Assembly: GCA_021014325.1 (NCBI GenBank)
Contig: JAJGQC010000556.1
Coordinates: forward strand, 248,001 to 312,000
DNA from: Plazaster borealis
Taxonomy: Eukaryota; Echinodermata; Asteroidea; Forcipulatida; Labidiasteridae
DNA: 64,000 nucleotides
Direction: 5' to 3'
Part shown: piece after piece, positions 14,291 through 26,639 of the stretch
How positions within the stretch are numbered: position 1 is the first letter of the stretch
How the letters are laid out: each line of letters opens with the position of its first letter
Position numbers and translations under genes: made by a program
Notes under the pieces: generated by a model
The model's input: only the letters and a program-made list of their open reading frames with translations
The model's database searches: none
What the model was told of the DNA's origin: nothing

Positions 14291-14656
14291 TTAGTTTTAT
14301 TATCAGAAAGAAAATCAACAAGTCTCAAGCTAAGTGTTATTTTGGATAAAAAAAGTGTAGAGTGTGGATTCATATTTTAAAATGCATCATGTTTTTAAAC
14401 ATCCTTGAAATTCCATTTACAAGAAACTTGACTGTTGCTTTAACTAGCGTATAAACCCACAATACAATCTGATGAGCTTTAACTAGTTTGTCTCATTGCA
14501 GTTATTGAGAAAAGTTGGCAACCCAAGGCAGCTATGGACCTGAGGAGCTGAAGTATTTGTGTTGATCCTAAAGGAGTTCTAACCTTGACGGTAAACCTGC
14601 TGTTTCAGATATTAAGAGGTGTTCTACAGTTGGGTGTGCAGAAGCCTGACTTCATT

Positions 14657-14805
14657 GGGCCCGACTTCATAGAGCTGCTATAAGAATGCAAAAGAAACAT
14701 CAACCAAATTTTCTAAGAAATTAATCAAAAACTTATTGTCCTCTTACTTAATTGTATTTATGAAATAATTCATGAACTTTATCATATAGCAGCTCTAAAT
14801 GGGCC
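14657..14805. mobile_element. Family D-like element
   Basis: Bounded by TTGGGCCCGACTTCATAGAG and, inverted, AGCAGCTCTAAATGGGCCCA. The ends match family D; the interior is different and contains TAATCAAAAACTTATTG. Confidence 0.65.
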
Positions 14806-14879
14806 CACGATCATGCGGTAAGAAAAATGAATAAATAATTTTTTTAATTTTTCAACAAAGATTCTGTAACAAGGTATAG

Positions 14880-15300
14880 ATAATTTCACACAGGTTGCCC
14901 GTCTGAGGTGGTATGCATATGCCCTTCTGAGGTGGTGCTTTGTCTCCCAGAGCAAGATGGATGGGAAGAAACTCCCAAGACTGCATTTGTTGTTATGGAG
15001 CTTCCAAGTTAAGATGTCATCCCAAGTGATGGTTTAGAGAGGGTGATCCCGAGTGTCGGTTGCCGGATCGGGGCTTAGTGGCCACAGCTCCCCCTGGATC
15101 CTGCCACTGGTGTTAGCTTCTCCAACACTATAGTGTGATCAAGCATCTCCAAGAACTGTTGCAAGCAACTCCATGAACTGGATGAGCATCCTCAAGACAA
15201 GTGTGGGCATTTCTAAGAACTGGTCTGAGCACAAGTGATGTTGAAGAGTGAAGTGTAGTTTCTTTTTGTGAAGGTACTGGACACTTTTTTCTGGTTAATC
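14880..15300. other. GC-richer unique stretch, no assignment
   Basis: Composition is closer to exons than the surroundings, with a GTCTGAGGTGGT / TTCTGAGGTGGT doublet near 14910. No frame stays open and no splice pattern supports an exon. It could be a decayed exon, a non-coding RNA or an old transposon; undecided. Confidence 0.3.
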
Positions 15301-15424
15301 TTAAGGTTAATATCCTTTTGAATTTCTGAGTTATGACACAACTTTAGTTGGCCCCATTCTCATTTTGCAAACTTGTGATATATAAGCCAGAGTCTGAAGA
15401 TGACTTCTTGTACTTTCAGATTGT

Positions 15425-16620
15425 ACTCAATATATTGAGTAATTACTCAATAAGGCATTGAGACATTACTCATATTACTCATTGAGGCTTTACTCAATGA
15501 GGCATTCACTCATATCCATAGTGGAGTCGAATGACTCTTTACGCAGAGTAAACTACATGTTACTCTCATTAAGGGTCAATTGGACTACAATCAGAGTCAT
15601 TTTGACTCCGGCCCAGAGTCGTATTGGCGGGCCTTGCAAAGTTTGTGAAATTTTCCCAGAGATTTCGCGCGCGCAGCAGCCGCAGTGGTCTGGTCACTAA
15701 CTCTATTGCCTAGTCTAACAATGAGAACCGGCCGCAGTATCCAGGTTACGTTTGTTGCTATGTTGGTTGCCATCTTGGATTTCCTATGACATGTAATTGC
15801 GTAGCCTGTAGCTCATCGTGCCAAGAGTAAGACTGTTTGTTCGTCGGTGGAGTCAAATTGTACTTGTTTGTAAGTTTTGAAATATAACACATGTAACGTT
15901 ATGTGGTGTTTAGGCGTTGTGTATGTACTTGTAGAACTTCTGTAGGCCCAGCGTTACTTAGAAGTGGTGGAAGATAAACAAAATATCCTGGGTGGGTAGC
16001 TAGCAAGCTGGCCATCTGGCGCGGATCAGGCCCAGGCATTCATCCATTGGCATGTGGCAAAGTAGTTGTACCGGTAGTAGTAGTCTATAGTAGTAGTAGC
16101 ATAGTATAGTAGTAAGTAGTAGTAACAGCTAACTTAGCTGTGGCAATGCCAATGCATGAATGCCTGGGCCTGATCCGCGCCAGCATGGCCAGCTAGCTAT
16201 ACCGACCCAGGATATTTTGTTTGACTCCCACCATTCCTATTGTAACGCTTGGCCTACAGTACAACTACAAGTAGAAGTACATTATGTTCACAACGCCTAA
16301 ACACCACATAACTTTACATGTTTTATACTTCAATTCTTACAAACAAGTACATTTTGACTCCACCGACGAACAAACAGGCTGATTTGACTCCACTAGAATT
16401 GACTCCACTAGAAAAGTCGCCATGACTCGTGAACAGAGTCATTTGACCCCTAAAAGGAGTCGCTGAAGAGAGTAACCATGACTCTTCAAGAGTCGTTATG
16501 ACTCTTCCAAAGGAAGGCATTTGACTCTGAAGAGAGTCAGTTGAACCTTATAATGGAGTCATTCTAGACATAGTTGCTGGACTCCATTTGAAGAGTCGCC
16601 TTGACTCTGTTGTAGATATG
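15425..16620. mobile_element. Foldback element with TGACTC-rich outer regions
   Basis: Inner arms 15831-16070 and 16140-16379 are inverted repeats, about 240 bp each, with some indels, around a TAG-trinucleotide loop (16068-16138). Outside them both flanks are dense in TGACTC/GAGTCA words (left 15513-15640, right 16375-16620). The left also has ACTCAAT/ATTGAGT words from 15425. No transposase. The design resembles the element at 1-1181: inverted repeats combined with short-motif arrays. Confidence 0.75.
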
Positions 16621-16639
16621 AGTGTTACTCTAGGGATAT

Positions 16640-17860
16640 ATTTCTCTGTTACTTTGAAACATCCTGGTTTTTTTATGCTTCATTGCTAAGAGAAAAATGC
16701 TTGCAATTTTTCATAAACTTTTGACTTTGTTAGACAAAAACGTATAGTGTGCATGTACCTTGATTTGGCTGTAGTGTTGAAACTCTTTGTTGTTTTTTAG
16801 ACTACAATTCACATCGGGCAGCAGCAACTTCTTATAATGAATGCGCTTGTGAATCGGAACACACTACGGTAGGGCCTACATATTGCACGGTCGGATAAGA
16901 TTCGCACGTAATCCGCATAGGTTGGCATTAACACTTTTTGTTCATCTGGGAATTTTGGCAAAGGGTGCGTGCCCCTTCCAGCCAAAATGTCAAATAATTT
17001 GTAATATTGTCAACCAAATCAATTGCAAAATACAAATTAATACATGATGATCTTTTGAGGTCAGGATGTGATATTTTAAGGGCCCCTTTACACTGTCATT
17101 GGTCTTGTCATGTCTCTAACCATGATGGCATGTAGCAAAATGTGTAATTTTTTTAATTGGAAAACTGAATATTTTTGGTTGAAATTGGGTGCTGTATCAA
17201 TATTCTCAAAAAATCATAAGTTATCAGAGTTTAAAATAAGACTCCTTAACACTTAAAAATTGAAATGTGAATTCATTATCAGGGAGCGATTTCGTCCAAA
17301 AATTTTGCATCAAGCAAAATATTTAGACCGACCATTTTTTGTGCACACTTATGCTAATTATGTATCAAAAGCGAATGATTAATTTTTTGTAGCATTTTGT
17401 GAAATCGTTCACTGATTATAGCGTATTTTGATATTACTATTGTAATTGTTACATTTTATTAACGGAGGGAATTTGAGACATTGGTTTATTGAAATATGTT
17501 TTTCAAATCATAACTTTGCAAACATACATGTTGGATGAACAGTCACTGTTATCTGACAGAACAATACAGTTTACTAATACTGACATGGAAAAGCCAGATT
17601 TCACAGAGTGATTATATTCTGTGACAATGCTTGAATGAAATGCTTTCAATATTTGTTTAACTCACACATTAATCCTTGTCATTGGTCACAAATACACACA
17701 ATATAGACAGGGAACTCGTCCATCCCACACTCTGAAAATTCTATTAAAAAAACCTTCTAAAAAATGTGGACGACTCCACGTAGACACCAACCTTGTCCGC
17801 AGTGACACAATATTTTCTTGTTTGGAAAAAAGGGCGGGGAATGATTATTTTGGAAATGAG
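16640..17860. other. No gene seen
   Basis: AT-rich sequence without open frames of note, tandem structure or recognised repeats. Confidence 0.5.
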
Positions 17861-17869
17861 GCTGCGAAG

Positions 17870-18050
17870 CGTCTGAAGAAACGTCCTATAGTTATCCATA
17901 TAGGTATCCTATGTTAAATCTTGGAATGATCGTGGCAGTATACTTGGCAAATTAAAGAATGACACATGACGTGTGTTCTACCAATCAAAAGACAAGGATC
18001 TGCATGTGTGGTATGTAATATTAATTAGTGTCAGACACAACTATTGAAAT
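17870..18050 (+). mobile_element. Family E repeat
   Basis: Contains GCGTC...CCTATA..TATAGG then CAGTATACTTGGCAAATTAA, GTGTTCTACCAATCAAAAG and GTATGTAATATT. The same order occurs on the minus strand at 41455-41650. A weaker relative (CCTCCAATCAAATGGCAAGG) lies near 29220. Confidence 0.65.
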
Positions 18051-19000
18051 ATCCTCTGATCAGGATAATCAGGATTTAGTGCAAAAACTTTCTAAAGTAA
18101 CAGAAAGACAATAGGTTCCATCATTTTGCTTTTAAACCATTCCTTATACAAAGTCTATGTACATGTTGTTCCCAATATTATGGAAGACATTTTCACTGAT
18201 TATTTATGTTGTGATCCAAGAAATGCGTAAATTAACGGGTAAAAAAAAACTTTGAAAAATTCTGCACTTGACCTAGACTGATATGAGACAAAATCTAAGT
18301 TATCACTCTCGTGTTTCATAGATATCTTTTTTATTCCTGTCCGCCAGTGAAGCCGAAGGGGAATGTCACACATAGTGAAAAGTTATAGTAAAATTTTCAC
18401 AGTGAAAATTTTCATCCCAAAGGATTCTACTTCATATAGCGTACTGAACCGCTATGATTCCTTTTGTTACTTTGGAAATATGTACATTTAAATTTATATT
18501 TAGGTTGGTCAAATTTTGGCGTTGGACTTATGTGTCATACATGTCATACAGCATCATACATTACATATTATATAGAGCAAGGATGCAGGTCTCACCAGGT
18601 AGCTGCTGGCAGTTCAGACCAATTCACACAAAAGGTTAAACAGCCCAAATGTTAGCAAGTGAGTACTTAATTTAAAACCTCTTACATCCAAATAGTCATT
18701 TACATGTATGAAAACCCAAACCTTATGTTTGTGGTCATTCGGCATTACCTTTTGCAAAAAAGGGTCCAATTTCACACAATCTTGTAAAAATGGTTAGCAT
18801 GTGATTGTTCTAAATAGCAGAAACAAGTCATTTGTAAAAATGATAAATGATAAGTATTTAACATCATTTAGAAATTGCCCAGCTGTTCTTTTGCTAAGCA
18901 TTTGAAGTTGCCAATCAACATGTTTGTGCTGCTAAACAACTTTAAATGAAACTGGGCTTAAAGTGGACCAAAATGGATCAGTGGCTGATGATTAATTTCA
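18051..19000. other. No gene seen; family D fragment near 18870-18958
   Basis: Only an end-less family-D-like fragment (CCCAGCTGTTCTTTTGCTAA ... AACTGGGCTTA) is recognisable. Overlapping 60-codon frames at 18454-18655 are unsupported. Confidence 0.5.
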
Positions 19001-19200
19001 GGGCCCAATTTCAAAGAGCTGCTTAAGCACAAAAAGCAGCTAAGCATAAAACAATATTGCCTACCAGAATAAGGTTACCAGCCAAAATACCATTCCACAT
19101 TTACTGTCTGTGACTGGTTTCCTGGCAATTTTTTTTCATAGCACCATATTACTAATAAGCACTAAGCACACTTTTCTGCTTAAGCAGCTCTATGAAATTG
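19001..19200. mobile_element. Family D MITE
   Basis: Begins GGGCCCAATTTCAAAGAGCT and ends TTAAGCAGCTCTATGAAATTG, the inverse of the start, with the typical GCCAAAATACCATTCCACAT interior. The final GGGCCC is lost. Confidence 0.8.
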
Positions 19201-19631
19201 ACACCTGCAGATCATACTTTGACAGTTTCCGTGCTAAGGCAAAATAACTCCAGAATGTTCACATCTTTTGAGCTATGGGAGAGAGGGTTAACATCAGAAG
19301 TTGAATAGGGTATCACCCATGAACTCTAATAATTGGCTAAAAACAATTATTTTTTATCATGGTGTCTTTATAATTGTAATGAGTAAATATCATGTCAAAC
19401 TTGATGGATGTCCCCTCAACCCTTACTGATCCATCAATAAAAGTGGCCTTTTAGAAATCCTCTATTACTTGATACTGCAATATCTACCTCCGAATTTCAC
19501 CATCAATAAAACAGTTTTATGTCAGACAAGACTGGCATCCACTCGTCTTCAGGATGTTGAGATAAAAGGAAGACATCTCCACTACACTAGTTACAGACTG
19601 ATGAATGTGTGTATAACCTGAGAAACATCCA

Positions 19632-22600
19632 TTCATGTAACCACAAATGCCAAGAGAGAATTTTGACTTTATTGTAGTTATTCTGTTTGAGAAACAACTG
19701 TCTGTTGAAGAGGGAAAGGCATCATCCACAGGAAAGCCATAGCATCTTACGAGCAGCAATCCAGTCAAATAGAGAAGCTTGGTAGAGAAAGCGCTGTTTC
19801 CTCACACAGTGAGTATTGATTCACAAGCACCATAGCCTCATTCAAGTCTCCTCAGATGAAGAAGCTCATATACATCAATGTTGTCCTCTGAAGTTCTGTT
19901 GTCAAAGATGACTGAAGATAGCCTTTTTTCATTTGAGAGTATAAACTGAACTTCTGCTTGATCCATGTGGACAACAACATCCAGGAGTTGGTGATTGGAT
20001 CTGACTTGGAATTGAATGTAAATCTTAGGGCTGGTTTATAGTCGATCATGCGACTTGACACGCAAGCATAAAAACACAATTTTTACTTATTGCTGAGGCA
20101 TCAGTGACTAGTTGCTGAAGACGCTGGTGATAATCAGTGTTCAATGATTATCCTCTCGTGACCAATAGAACCCACCTTTAAGCATGACAAGTGGCTGCAC
20201 ATACACATGAAGTCCAAGGTAGCTAGCAAATTTCATGGAAATGCCATACAGGGCAATTAGACAATTGTACAACGTCAAATGCAGGTGCAAACTTGCAGTT
20301 TATTTACTTAGTAAGGGCATCTCCAAAACAGAAGGGTACTAAAAACGCATAATACTTTTGTAATAAACATATAACCCCATACGCATATTACCAAATGAAC
20401 AGCCTACTTTTAAGTTTAAAAACTACCTTGGAAGTATAAAAACTCTTTCATTTCAATAAAGTTCAAAGTTTGTGGTTGTGTAAGTTCATGGTAGCTATGC
20501 ATCCAGCATTGTAATAGTTAGGCCAGTGGCAAACTACTTTGATGACAGAATTCTAAAAAGTATTGATTGTAAATGACCAAGTTATCTTGGCACTGGACTC
20601 AAGTTCTGATGGCCAAGTCACAGAATGTGGGTCCAGATCCATTGTAATAGTTAGGCCTGTGGCAAACTCTGATGACAGAATTCTAAAAAGCATTGATTGT
20701 AAATGACTCAAGTTCTGATGGTCGAGTCACATTGTAATAGCTAGGCCTTTGGCAAACTTTGATGACAGAATTCTAAAAAGCATTGATTGTAAATGACCAG
20801 ATTATCTTGGCACTGGACTCAAGTTCTGATGGCCAAGTCACAGAATGTGGGTCCAGATCCATTGTAATAGTTAAGCCTGTGGCAAACTTTGATGACAGAA
20901 TTTTTAAAAGCATTGATTGTAAATGACCAAGTTATCTTGGCACCGGACTCAAGTTTTAATGGCCGAGTCACAGAGTGTAGGTCCAGATCCATTGTAATAG
21001 TTAAGCCCGTGGCAAACTTTGATTACAGAATTCTTAAAAGCATTGATTGTAAATGACCAAGTTATCTTTGCACCGGACTCAAGTTCTGATGGCCGAGTCA
21101 TAGAATGTGGGTTCAGATCCATTGTAATAGCTAGGCTTGTGGCAACTTTGATGACAGAATTCTAAAAAGCATTATTATTGTAAATGACCAGATTATCTTG
21201 GCACTGGACTCAAGTTCTGATGGCCAAGTCACAGAATGTGGGTCCAGATCCATTGTAATAGTTAAGCCTGTGGCAAACTTTGATGACAGAATTTTTAAAA
21301 GCATTGATTGTAAATGACCAAGTTATCTTGGCACCGGACTCAAGTTCTGATGGCCGAGTCACAGAGTGTGGTTCCAGATCCATTGTAATAGTTAGGCCTG
21401 TGGCAAACTTAGAAGACAGAATTCTTAAAAGCATTGATTGTAAATGACCAGATTATCTTGGCACTGGACTCAAGTTCTGATGGCCAAGTCACAGAATGTG
21501 GGTCCAGATCCATTGTAATAGTTAAGCCTGTGGCAAACTTTGATGACAGAATTCTTAACTGAGCTATTAGTCTAAATGACCAGATTATTTTGGCACTGGA
21601 CTCAAGTTCTGATGGCCAAGTCACAGAATGTGGGTCCAGATCCATTGTAATAGTTAAGCCTGTGTGAATGTTTGATGACTTAATTCGTGTCAGCATTATT
21701 ATTGTAAATGACCAGATTATCTTGGCACTGGACTCAAGTTCTGATGGCCAAGTCACAGAATGTGGGTCCAGATCCATTGTAATAGTTAAGCCTGTGGCAA
21801 ACTTTGATGACAGAATTTTTAAAAGCATTGATTGTAAATGACCAAGTTATCTTGGCACCGGACTCAAGTTCTGATGGCCGAGTCACAGAGTGTGGGTCCA
21901 GATCCATTGTAATAGTTAGGCCTGTGGCAAACTTAGAAGACAGAATTCTTAAAAGCATTGATTGTAAATGACCAGATTATCTTGGCACTGGACTCAAGTT
22001 CTGATGGCCAAGTCACAGAATGTGGGTCCAGATCCATTGTAATAGTTAAGCCTGTGGCAAACTTTGATGACAGAATTTTTAAAAGCATTATTATTGTAAA
22101 TGACCAGATTATCTTGGCACTGGACTCAAGTTCTGATGGCCAAGTCACAGAATGTGGGTCCAGATCCATTGTAATAGTTAAGCCTGTGGCAAACTTTGAT
22201 GACAGAATTTTTAAAAGCATTGATTGTAAATGACCAAGTTATCTTGGCACCGGACTCAAGTTCTGATGGCCGAGTCACAGAGTGTGGGTCCAGATCCATT
22301 GTAATAGTTAAGCCCGTGGCAAACTTTGATTACAGAATTCCTAAAAGCATTGATTGTAAATGACAAAGTTATCTTGGCACCGGACTCAAGTTCTGATGGC
22401 CGAGTCATAGAATGTGGGTTCAGATCCATCGTAATAGTTTGGCCTGTGGCAAACTTTGATGACCGAATTCTTAAAAGCATTGATTGTAAATGACCAAGTT
22501 ATCTTGGCACCGGACTCAAGTTCTGATGGCCGAGTCATAGAATGTGGGTCCAGATCCATTGTAATAGTTAGGCCTGTGGCAAACTTAGAAGACAGAATTT

Positions 22601-24268
22601 TTAAAAGCATTATTATTGTAAATGACCAGATTATCTTGGCACTGGACTCAAGTTCTGATGGCCAAGTCACAGAATGTGGGTCCAGATCCATTGTAATAGT
22701 TAAGCCTGTGGCAAACTTTGATGACAGAATTCTTAAAAGCATTGATTGTAATTAATGACCAAGTTATCTTGGCACAGGACTCAAGTTCTGATGGCCAAGT
22801 CACAGAATGTGGGTCTACATCCATTGTAATAGCTAGGCCTGTGGCAAACTTTGATGACAGAATTCTAAAAAGCATTGATTGTAAATGATCTAGTTATCTT
22901 GTCCTGGACTCAAGTTCTGATGGCAAGAGTCACAGAGTGTGGGTCCAGATCCATTGTAATTGTTAAGTCTGTGGTAAACTGTGATGACAGAATTCTTAGA
23001 AGCATTGATTGTAAATGTCCAATTTTGATTATGGAGTTATCAAAATGTGAGTTTAGATACATGCAATGGTGTAGCTAGTGGTGTGGGAGCAAGTGGTGGG
23101 CAACGTGCCCCAGGTGTGTCAGGCCTGGAATTTAATCTTTGAGGAGTCAAGGCCGTTTTCATTTGCAAATTTTGTAAGTGGCACGAAGGCGAAGATCAGG
23201 GCAACAGAGGCCGCCATGGCCTCTGTGGCCTCCGTGGAATTCCAGGCCTGGTGTGTAGATGCTCTATAAATCAAGTGAACTTTTATTTTAGTTTTTGAGT
23301 GGTGGCTTGGTGGTGTGTGTTGGTTGAGGTTATGACCAACCTTGTCCCTAGGCACCATGAACCCTAGCTACTATGCTGGATGCATAGCTACCATGAACTT
23401 ACACAACCACAAACTTTTAACAGTTTTTATTGTAAATGACAGAGTTTTATACTTCCCAGGTAGTTAAAGTAGGCTGTTTAGTTGGTAATATGCGTTAAGG
23501 GGTTATATGTTATATGTTTATTAAAAAAGTATTAGGTGTTTTTAGTATTGTTTTGGAGATGCCCTTACTAAGTAAACAAAACTGCAAGTTTGCACCTGCA
23601 TTTGACATTGTACAATTGTCTTATTGCCCTGTATGGCATTTCCATGAAATTTGCTAGCTACCTTGGACTTCATGTGTGTGCAGCCACTTGTCATGCTTAA
23701 AGGTGGGTTTTATTGGTCACGGGAGGATAATCATTGAACACTGATTATCGCCAGCGTCTTCAGCAACTAGTCACTGATGCCTCAGCTATAAGTAAAAATT
23801 GTGTTGTATGCTTGCGTGTCAAGTCGCATGATCGACTATAAACCAGCCCGGATTTACATTCAATTCCAAGTCAGATCCAATCACCAACTCCTGTATGTTG
23901 TTGTCCACATGGATCAAGCAGAAGTTCAGTTTATACTCTCAAATGAAAAAAGGCTATCTTCAGTCATCTTTGACAACAGAACTTCAGAGGACAACATTGA
24001 TGTATATGAGCTTCTTCATCTGAGGAGACTTGAATGAGGCTATGTGCTTGTGAATCAATACTCACTGTGTGAGGAAACAGCACTGCCTCTACCAAGCTTC
24101 TCTATTTGACTGGATTGCTGCTCGTAAGATGCTATGGCTTTCCTGTGCAGATGATGCCTTTCCCTCTTCAACACTGAGACGGTTGTTTCAACACTGAGAC
24201 GGTTGTTTCTCAAACAGAATAACTACCATAAAGTCAAAATTCTCTCTTGGCATTTGTGGTTACATGAA
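19632..24268. mobile_element. Giant foldback element: ~0.88-kb inverted arms around a satellite array
   Basis: Left arm 19632-20509 and right arm 23373-24268 are inverted repeats with high identity. Examples: TTCATGTAACCACAAATGCC at the left edge mirrors GGCATTTGTGGTTACATGAA at the right edge, and ATGCATCCAGCAT mirrors ATGCTGGATGCAT at the inner edges. Between them lie a 130-bp satellite array and a short unique spacer (23023-23372) that contains its own small palindromes (CAGGCCTGG, GAGGCCGCCATGGCCTC). The right arm has a local 23-bp duplication (AACACTGAGACGGTTGTTTC) near 24171-24210. Neither arm carries a credible coding region. Total about 4.6 kb. Confidence 0.9.
20510..23022 (+). repeat. 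130-bp satellite, about 19 monomers, tRNA-SINE derived
   Basis: The word CACYGGACTCAAG recurs at about 20591, 20811, 20941, 21071, 21202, 21332, 21462, 21594, 21726, 21856, 21986, 22118, 22248, 22378, 22508, 22640 and 22773, giving a 130-132-bp period. One copy near 20700 is shortened and the last, near 22903, is variant. Two monomer types (GGCACTGG..CCAAGTCACAGAATG and GGCACCGG..CCGAGTCACAGAGTG) tend to alternate, and four-monomer blocks recur at about 524 bp, for example 21202-21725 against 21726-22247. The monomer core aligns with the tRNA-like SINE head at 58708-58792 (CCAAG..CACCGGACTC.AGTTC..ATGGC.GA.TCA.CAGAGTGTG). Open frames on both strands are repeat artefacts. Confidence 0.92.
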
Positions 24269-25620
24269 CATCGGACATCAAAGACCTCACGTCCATCCCA
24301 TCCATCTTTGATTGTGATTTTTGTGCCTGCGACTTGCTATGTCCGAATGCATGGTACACTTTGCATTATGGGTAAAATGTTTCCACGAGGAGCAGTTTAC
24401 CCCATTTTCAGTTACTTCGTACTACTTGTTGTGCAAAAGTTACACTGCTTGTGGTAACAAAAATTGGTTTTACCCACTTCTTGAGTGATTTGAACCTCGG
24501 TGTTATGCTATTTGGGTACTGCACCTGTGTACTTTATTTTACACAAGTGAGGGTTAAAACAAAAATTGTCGTTTTATCCAATATTGACCAAATGTTAGCA
24601 CAATATTTGTACCCAACAGTTTTACACAGCAACATTTTACACTTCTTCTTTAGAGTGTACCTCTTTCTTCTGATCTATCATATAAAAAAACCTGACTATT
24701 TTTTTCTGAACTTTTTTATCAGTTCCTAATAATTTATATTATATACAATTAAATCAAACTCGGCTTCAAAAAAACAAGTCACTTCTGTTAAGATTAGCGT
24801 GTACACATGACGCTAACTCTGCAGCAGGTTGTTCAATCACAAGTGGGTTTCAGTTGAGTGCGGGAAATTTTACAGTCTAAAATTTGGCGGATTGCTTATC
24901 CATATCATAGTTGTTGCTATCTTGTATGTGTAAATGTATTTTATCTGTCAAATTAGATGAATGACATCTCATCACCCAACCATTTATGATTAAAAAGAGA
25001 GAATACCTTTCAGACATGATTTATTCTCAATTTATGCTTACATGGGTTTTTTTCCTTCAAACAAAGTTCTCTTTTTGCTCTTGATGAATCCTTAACTGTC
25101 AAAATTCCTGAGAAACATATTTTTTATTTTCTCAAAAAGGGTGAAATGGTTACACACCATTTAAGTTGCTTTTTTTTTAACGTGAACTCTGACTTGAAGA
25201 AAGCCTGTATCTAGTCTTGCAAAATTAAAGAAATAATATTTGAATACTAAATTCATAAACACAAACAACAGCATTTCCGATAGAACTATTGTTCAGGAAT
25301 ATTGTTGACAATCTAGAAGCCAGGTAAATTTTTACAATCAAATATGAAAGTTTTGATAAGAATCTTTAAAAGCGTTATTATGACATGTCATTAATGAAAA
25401 AACCAAGAATTTAAATTTAAATGTTATGTATTTGTGTCCATTTTATGAGAGTTAGTTTTGTATGAGGCAAGAAGTAATTTGAAACACACTGTACTTTGGA
25501 CATTCAGAAAAAAATTTCCTGTAAGGTTTTCAGGAGATCAATACTAATAGGCATTTATTGGGGTCTTTCAAATTTTGTATCAAAGCACCTTATACTTTTG
25601 CTACCCCTGTACATTGGGCC
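24269..25620. other. No gene seen
   Basis: AT-rich sequence following the foldback element; no repeats or coding signals recognised. Confidence 0.5.
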
Positions 25621-25995
25621 TTAAAGGCACTGGACACGTTTGGTGATAACTCCAAATATATATTAGCATAAAAACTTACTTGGTAACGAGCAACGGGAGC
25701 TGTTGATAGTATAAAACATTGTGAAAAAAGAAGTAACGTAGTTTTTTGAGAAAGAGGCAATTTTTCACTAAAATATTAAATAAAAGACTTCAGGCCTGAA
25801 GCCTTTTATTCCTATCTGAAAGCACACAAATTTGTACAACAAAGGTGTTTTTTCTTTCATCATTTTCTTGCAACTTCAATGACCAATTGAGCCCAAATTT
25901 TCACAGGCTTGTTATTTTATGCATGCATGTACATTGGGATACACTAAGTGAGAATACTGGTGTTTGACAATTACCAAACGTGTCTAGTGCCTTTA
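25621..25995 (+). mobile_element. MITE family A copy 3
   Basis: Begins TTAAAGGCACTGGACACGTT and ends ACGTGTCTAGTGCCTTTAA. The central palindrome here is CTTCAGGCCTGAAG (25788-25801), unlike copies 1, 2 and 6. Confidence 0.9.
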
Positions 25996-25999
25996 AGCA

Positions 26000-26245
26000 C
26001 TCCTGACACCATCTCAACTCCTTGGAGTATGCAGCACCGGCAACCAAATGGTGCACACGTTGCTACTCATTCAAAACAACAATCTCTATGCAGGTACCCA
26101 TTTACCACTGGGTTATGAGAAGCAATGATAGTTATTAGTGTCTTGCCCAAGTGTCATGACTGGGATTCAAACCCACGCTCTGATGACGCGGCCATCAGAA
26201 CCTAGTTCGATGCTGTAGACGGCTTGCTATGGCCATGACACTTTC
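26000..26245 (-). mobile_element. tRNA-derived SINE, minus strand
   Basis: Read on the minus strand it gives GTGTCATGGCCATAGC...GTTCTGATGGCCGCGTCATCAGAGCGTGGGTTTGAATCCCAGTCATGAC (interrupted quotation). This is a Leu/Ser-type tRNA-like head, followed by the CTTGGGCAAGACACTAATAAC tail typical of marine-animal SINEs. Confidence 0.75.
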
Positions 26246-26362
26246 ATTTTAACTTACTACTCTATGTGGGAGACGTTTTGTTTAGGTATACCAGTTTGCT
26301 TCCTTCAAAATTTTGATTGATGCTCTTGCTAAACCAAAATTATCAAGATAATTAAGGATCAT

Positions 26363-26629
26363 TTAAAGGCACTGTACACGTTTGGTAATTACTCGAAATA
26401 TATAGTAGCTAAAATTTACTTGGTAACGAGCAACGGAGAGCTGTTGATGGTATAAAACATTGTGAGAAATGACTCCCTCTGAAGTAACGTAGTTTTTGAG
26501 AAAGAGGTAATTTCTCACTAAAATATTAAAAGACTTCTGGCCTGAAGCCTTTTTCAGGCATCTGAAAGCACTTAAATTTGTACAACAAGGGTGTTTTTTC
26601 TTTCATAATTTTCGTGTTCAGTGCCTTAA
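26363..26629 (+). mobile_element. MITE family A copy 4, internally deleted
   Basis: Begins TTAAAGGCACTGTACACGTT and has the AGGCCT-type centre (CTTCTGGCCTGAAG). It jumps from CATAATTTTCGTG directly to TTCAGTGCCTTAA, losing about 100 bp of the distal half. Confidence 0.85.
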
Positions 26630-26639
26630 ATGTGTTGAA

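Noticed and set aside
21210..22755. Several overlapping open frames on both strands (up to 139 codons) with repeated peptides such as FATGLTITMDLDPHSV
   Set aside because: They follow the 130-bp satellite period, occur on both strands at once, and lack start or splice context; open by repetition, not by selection.
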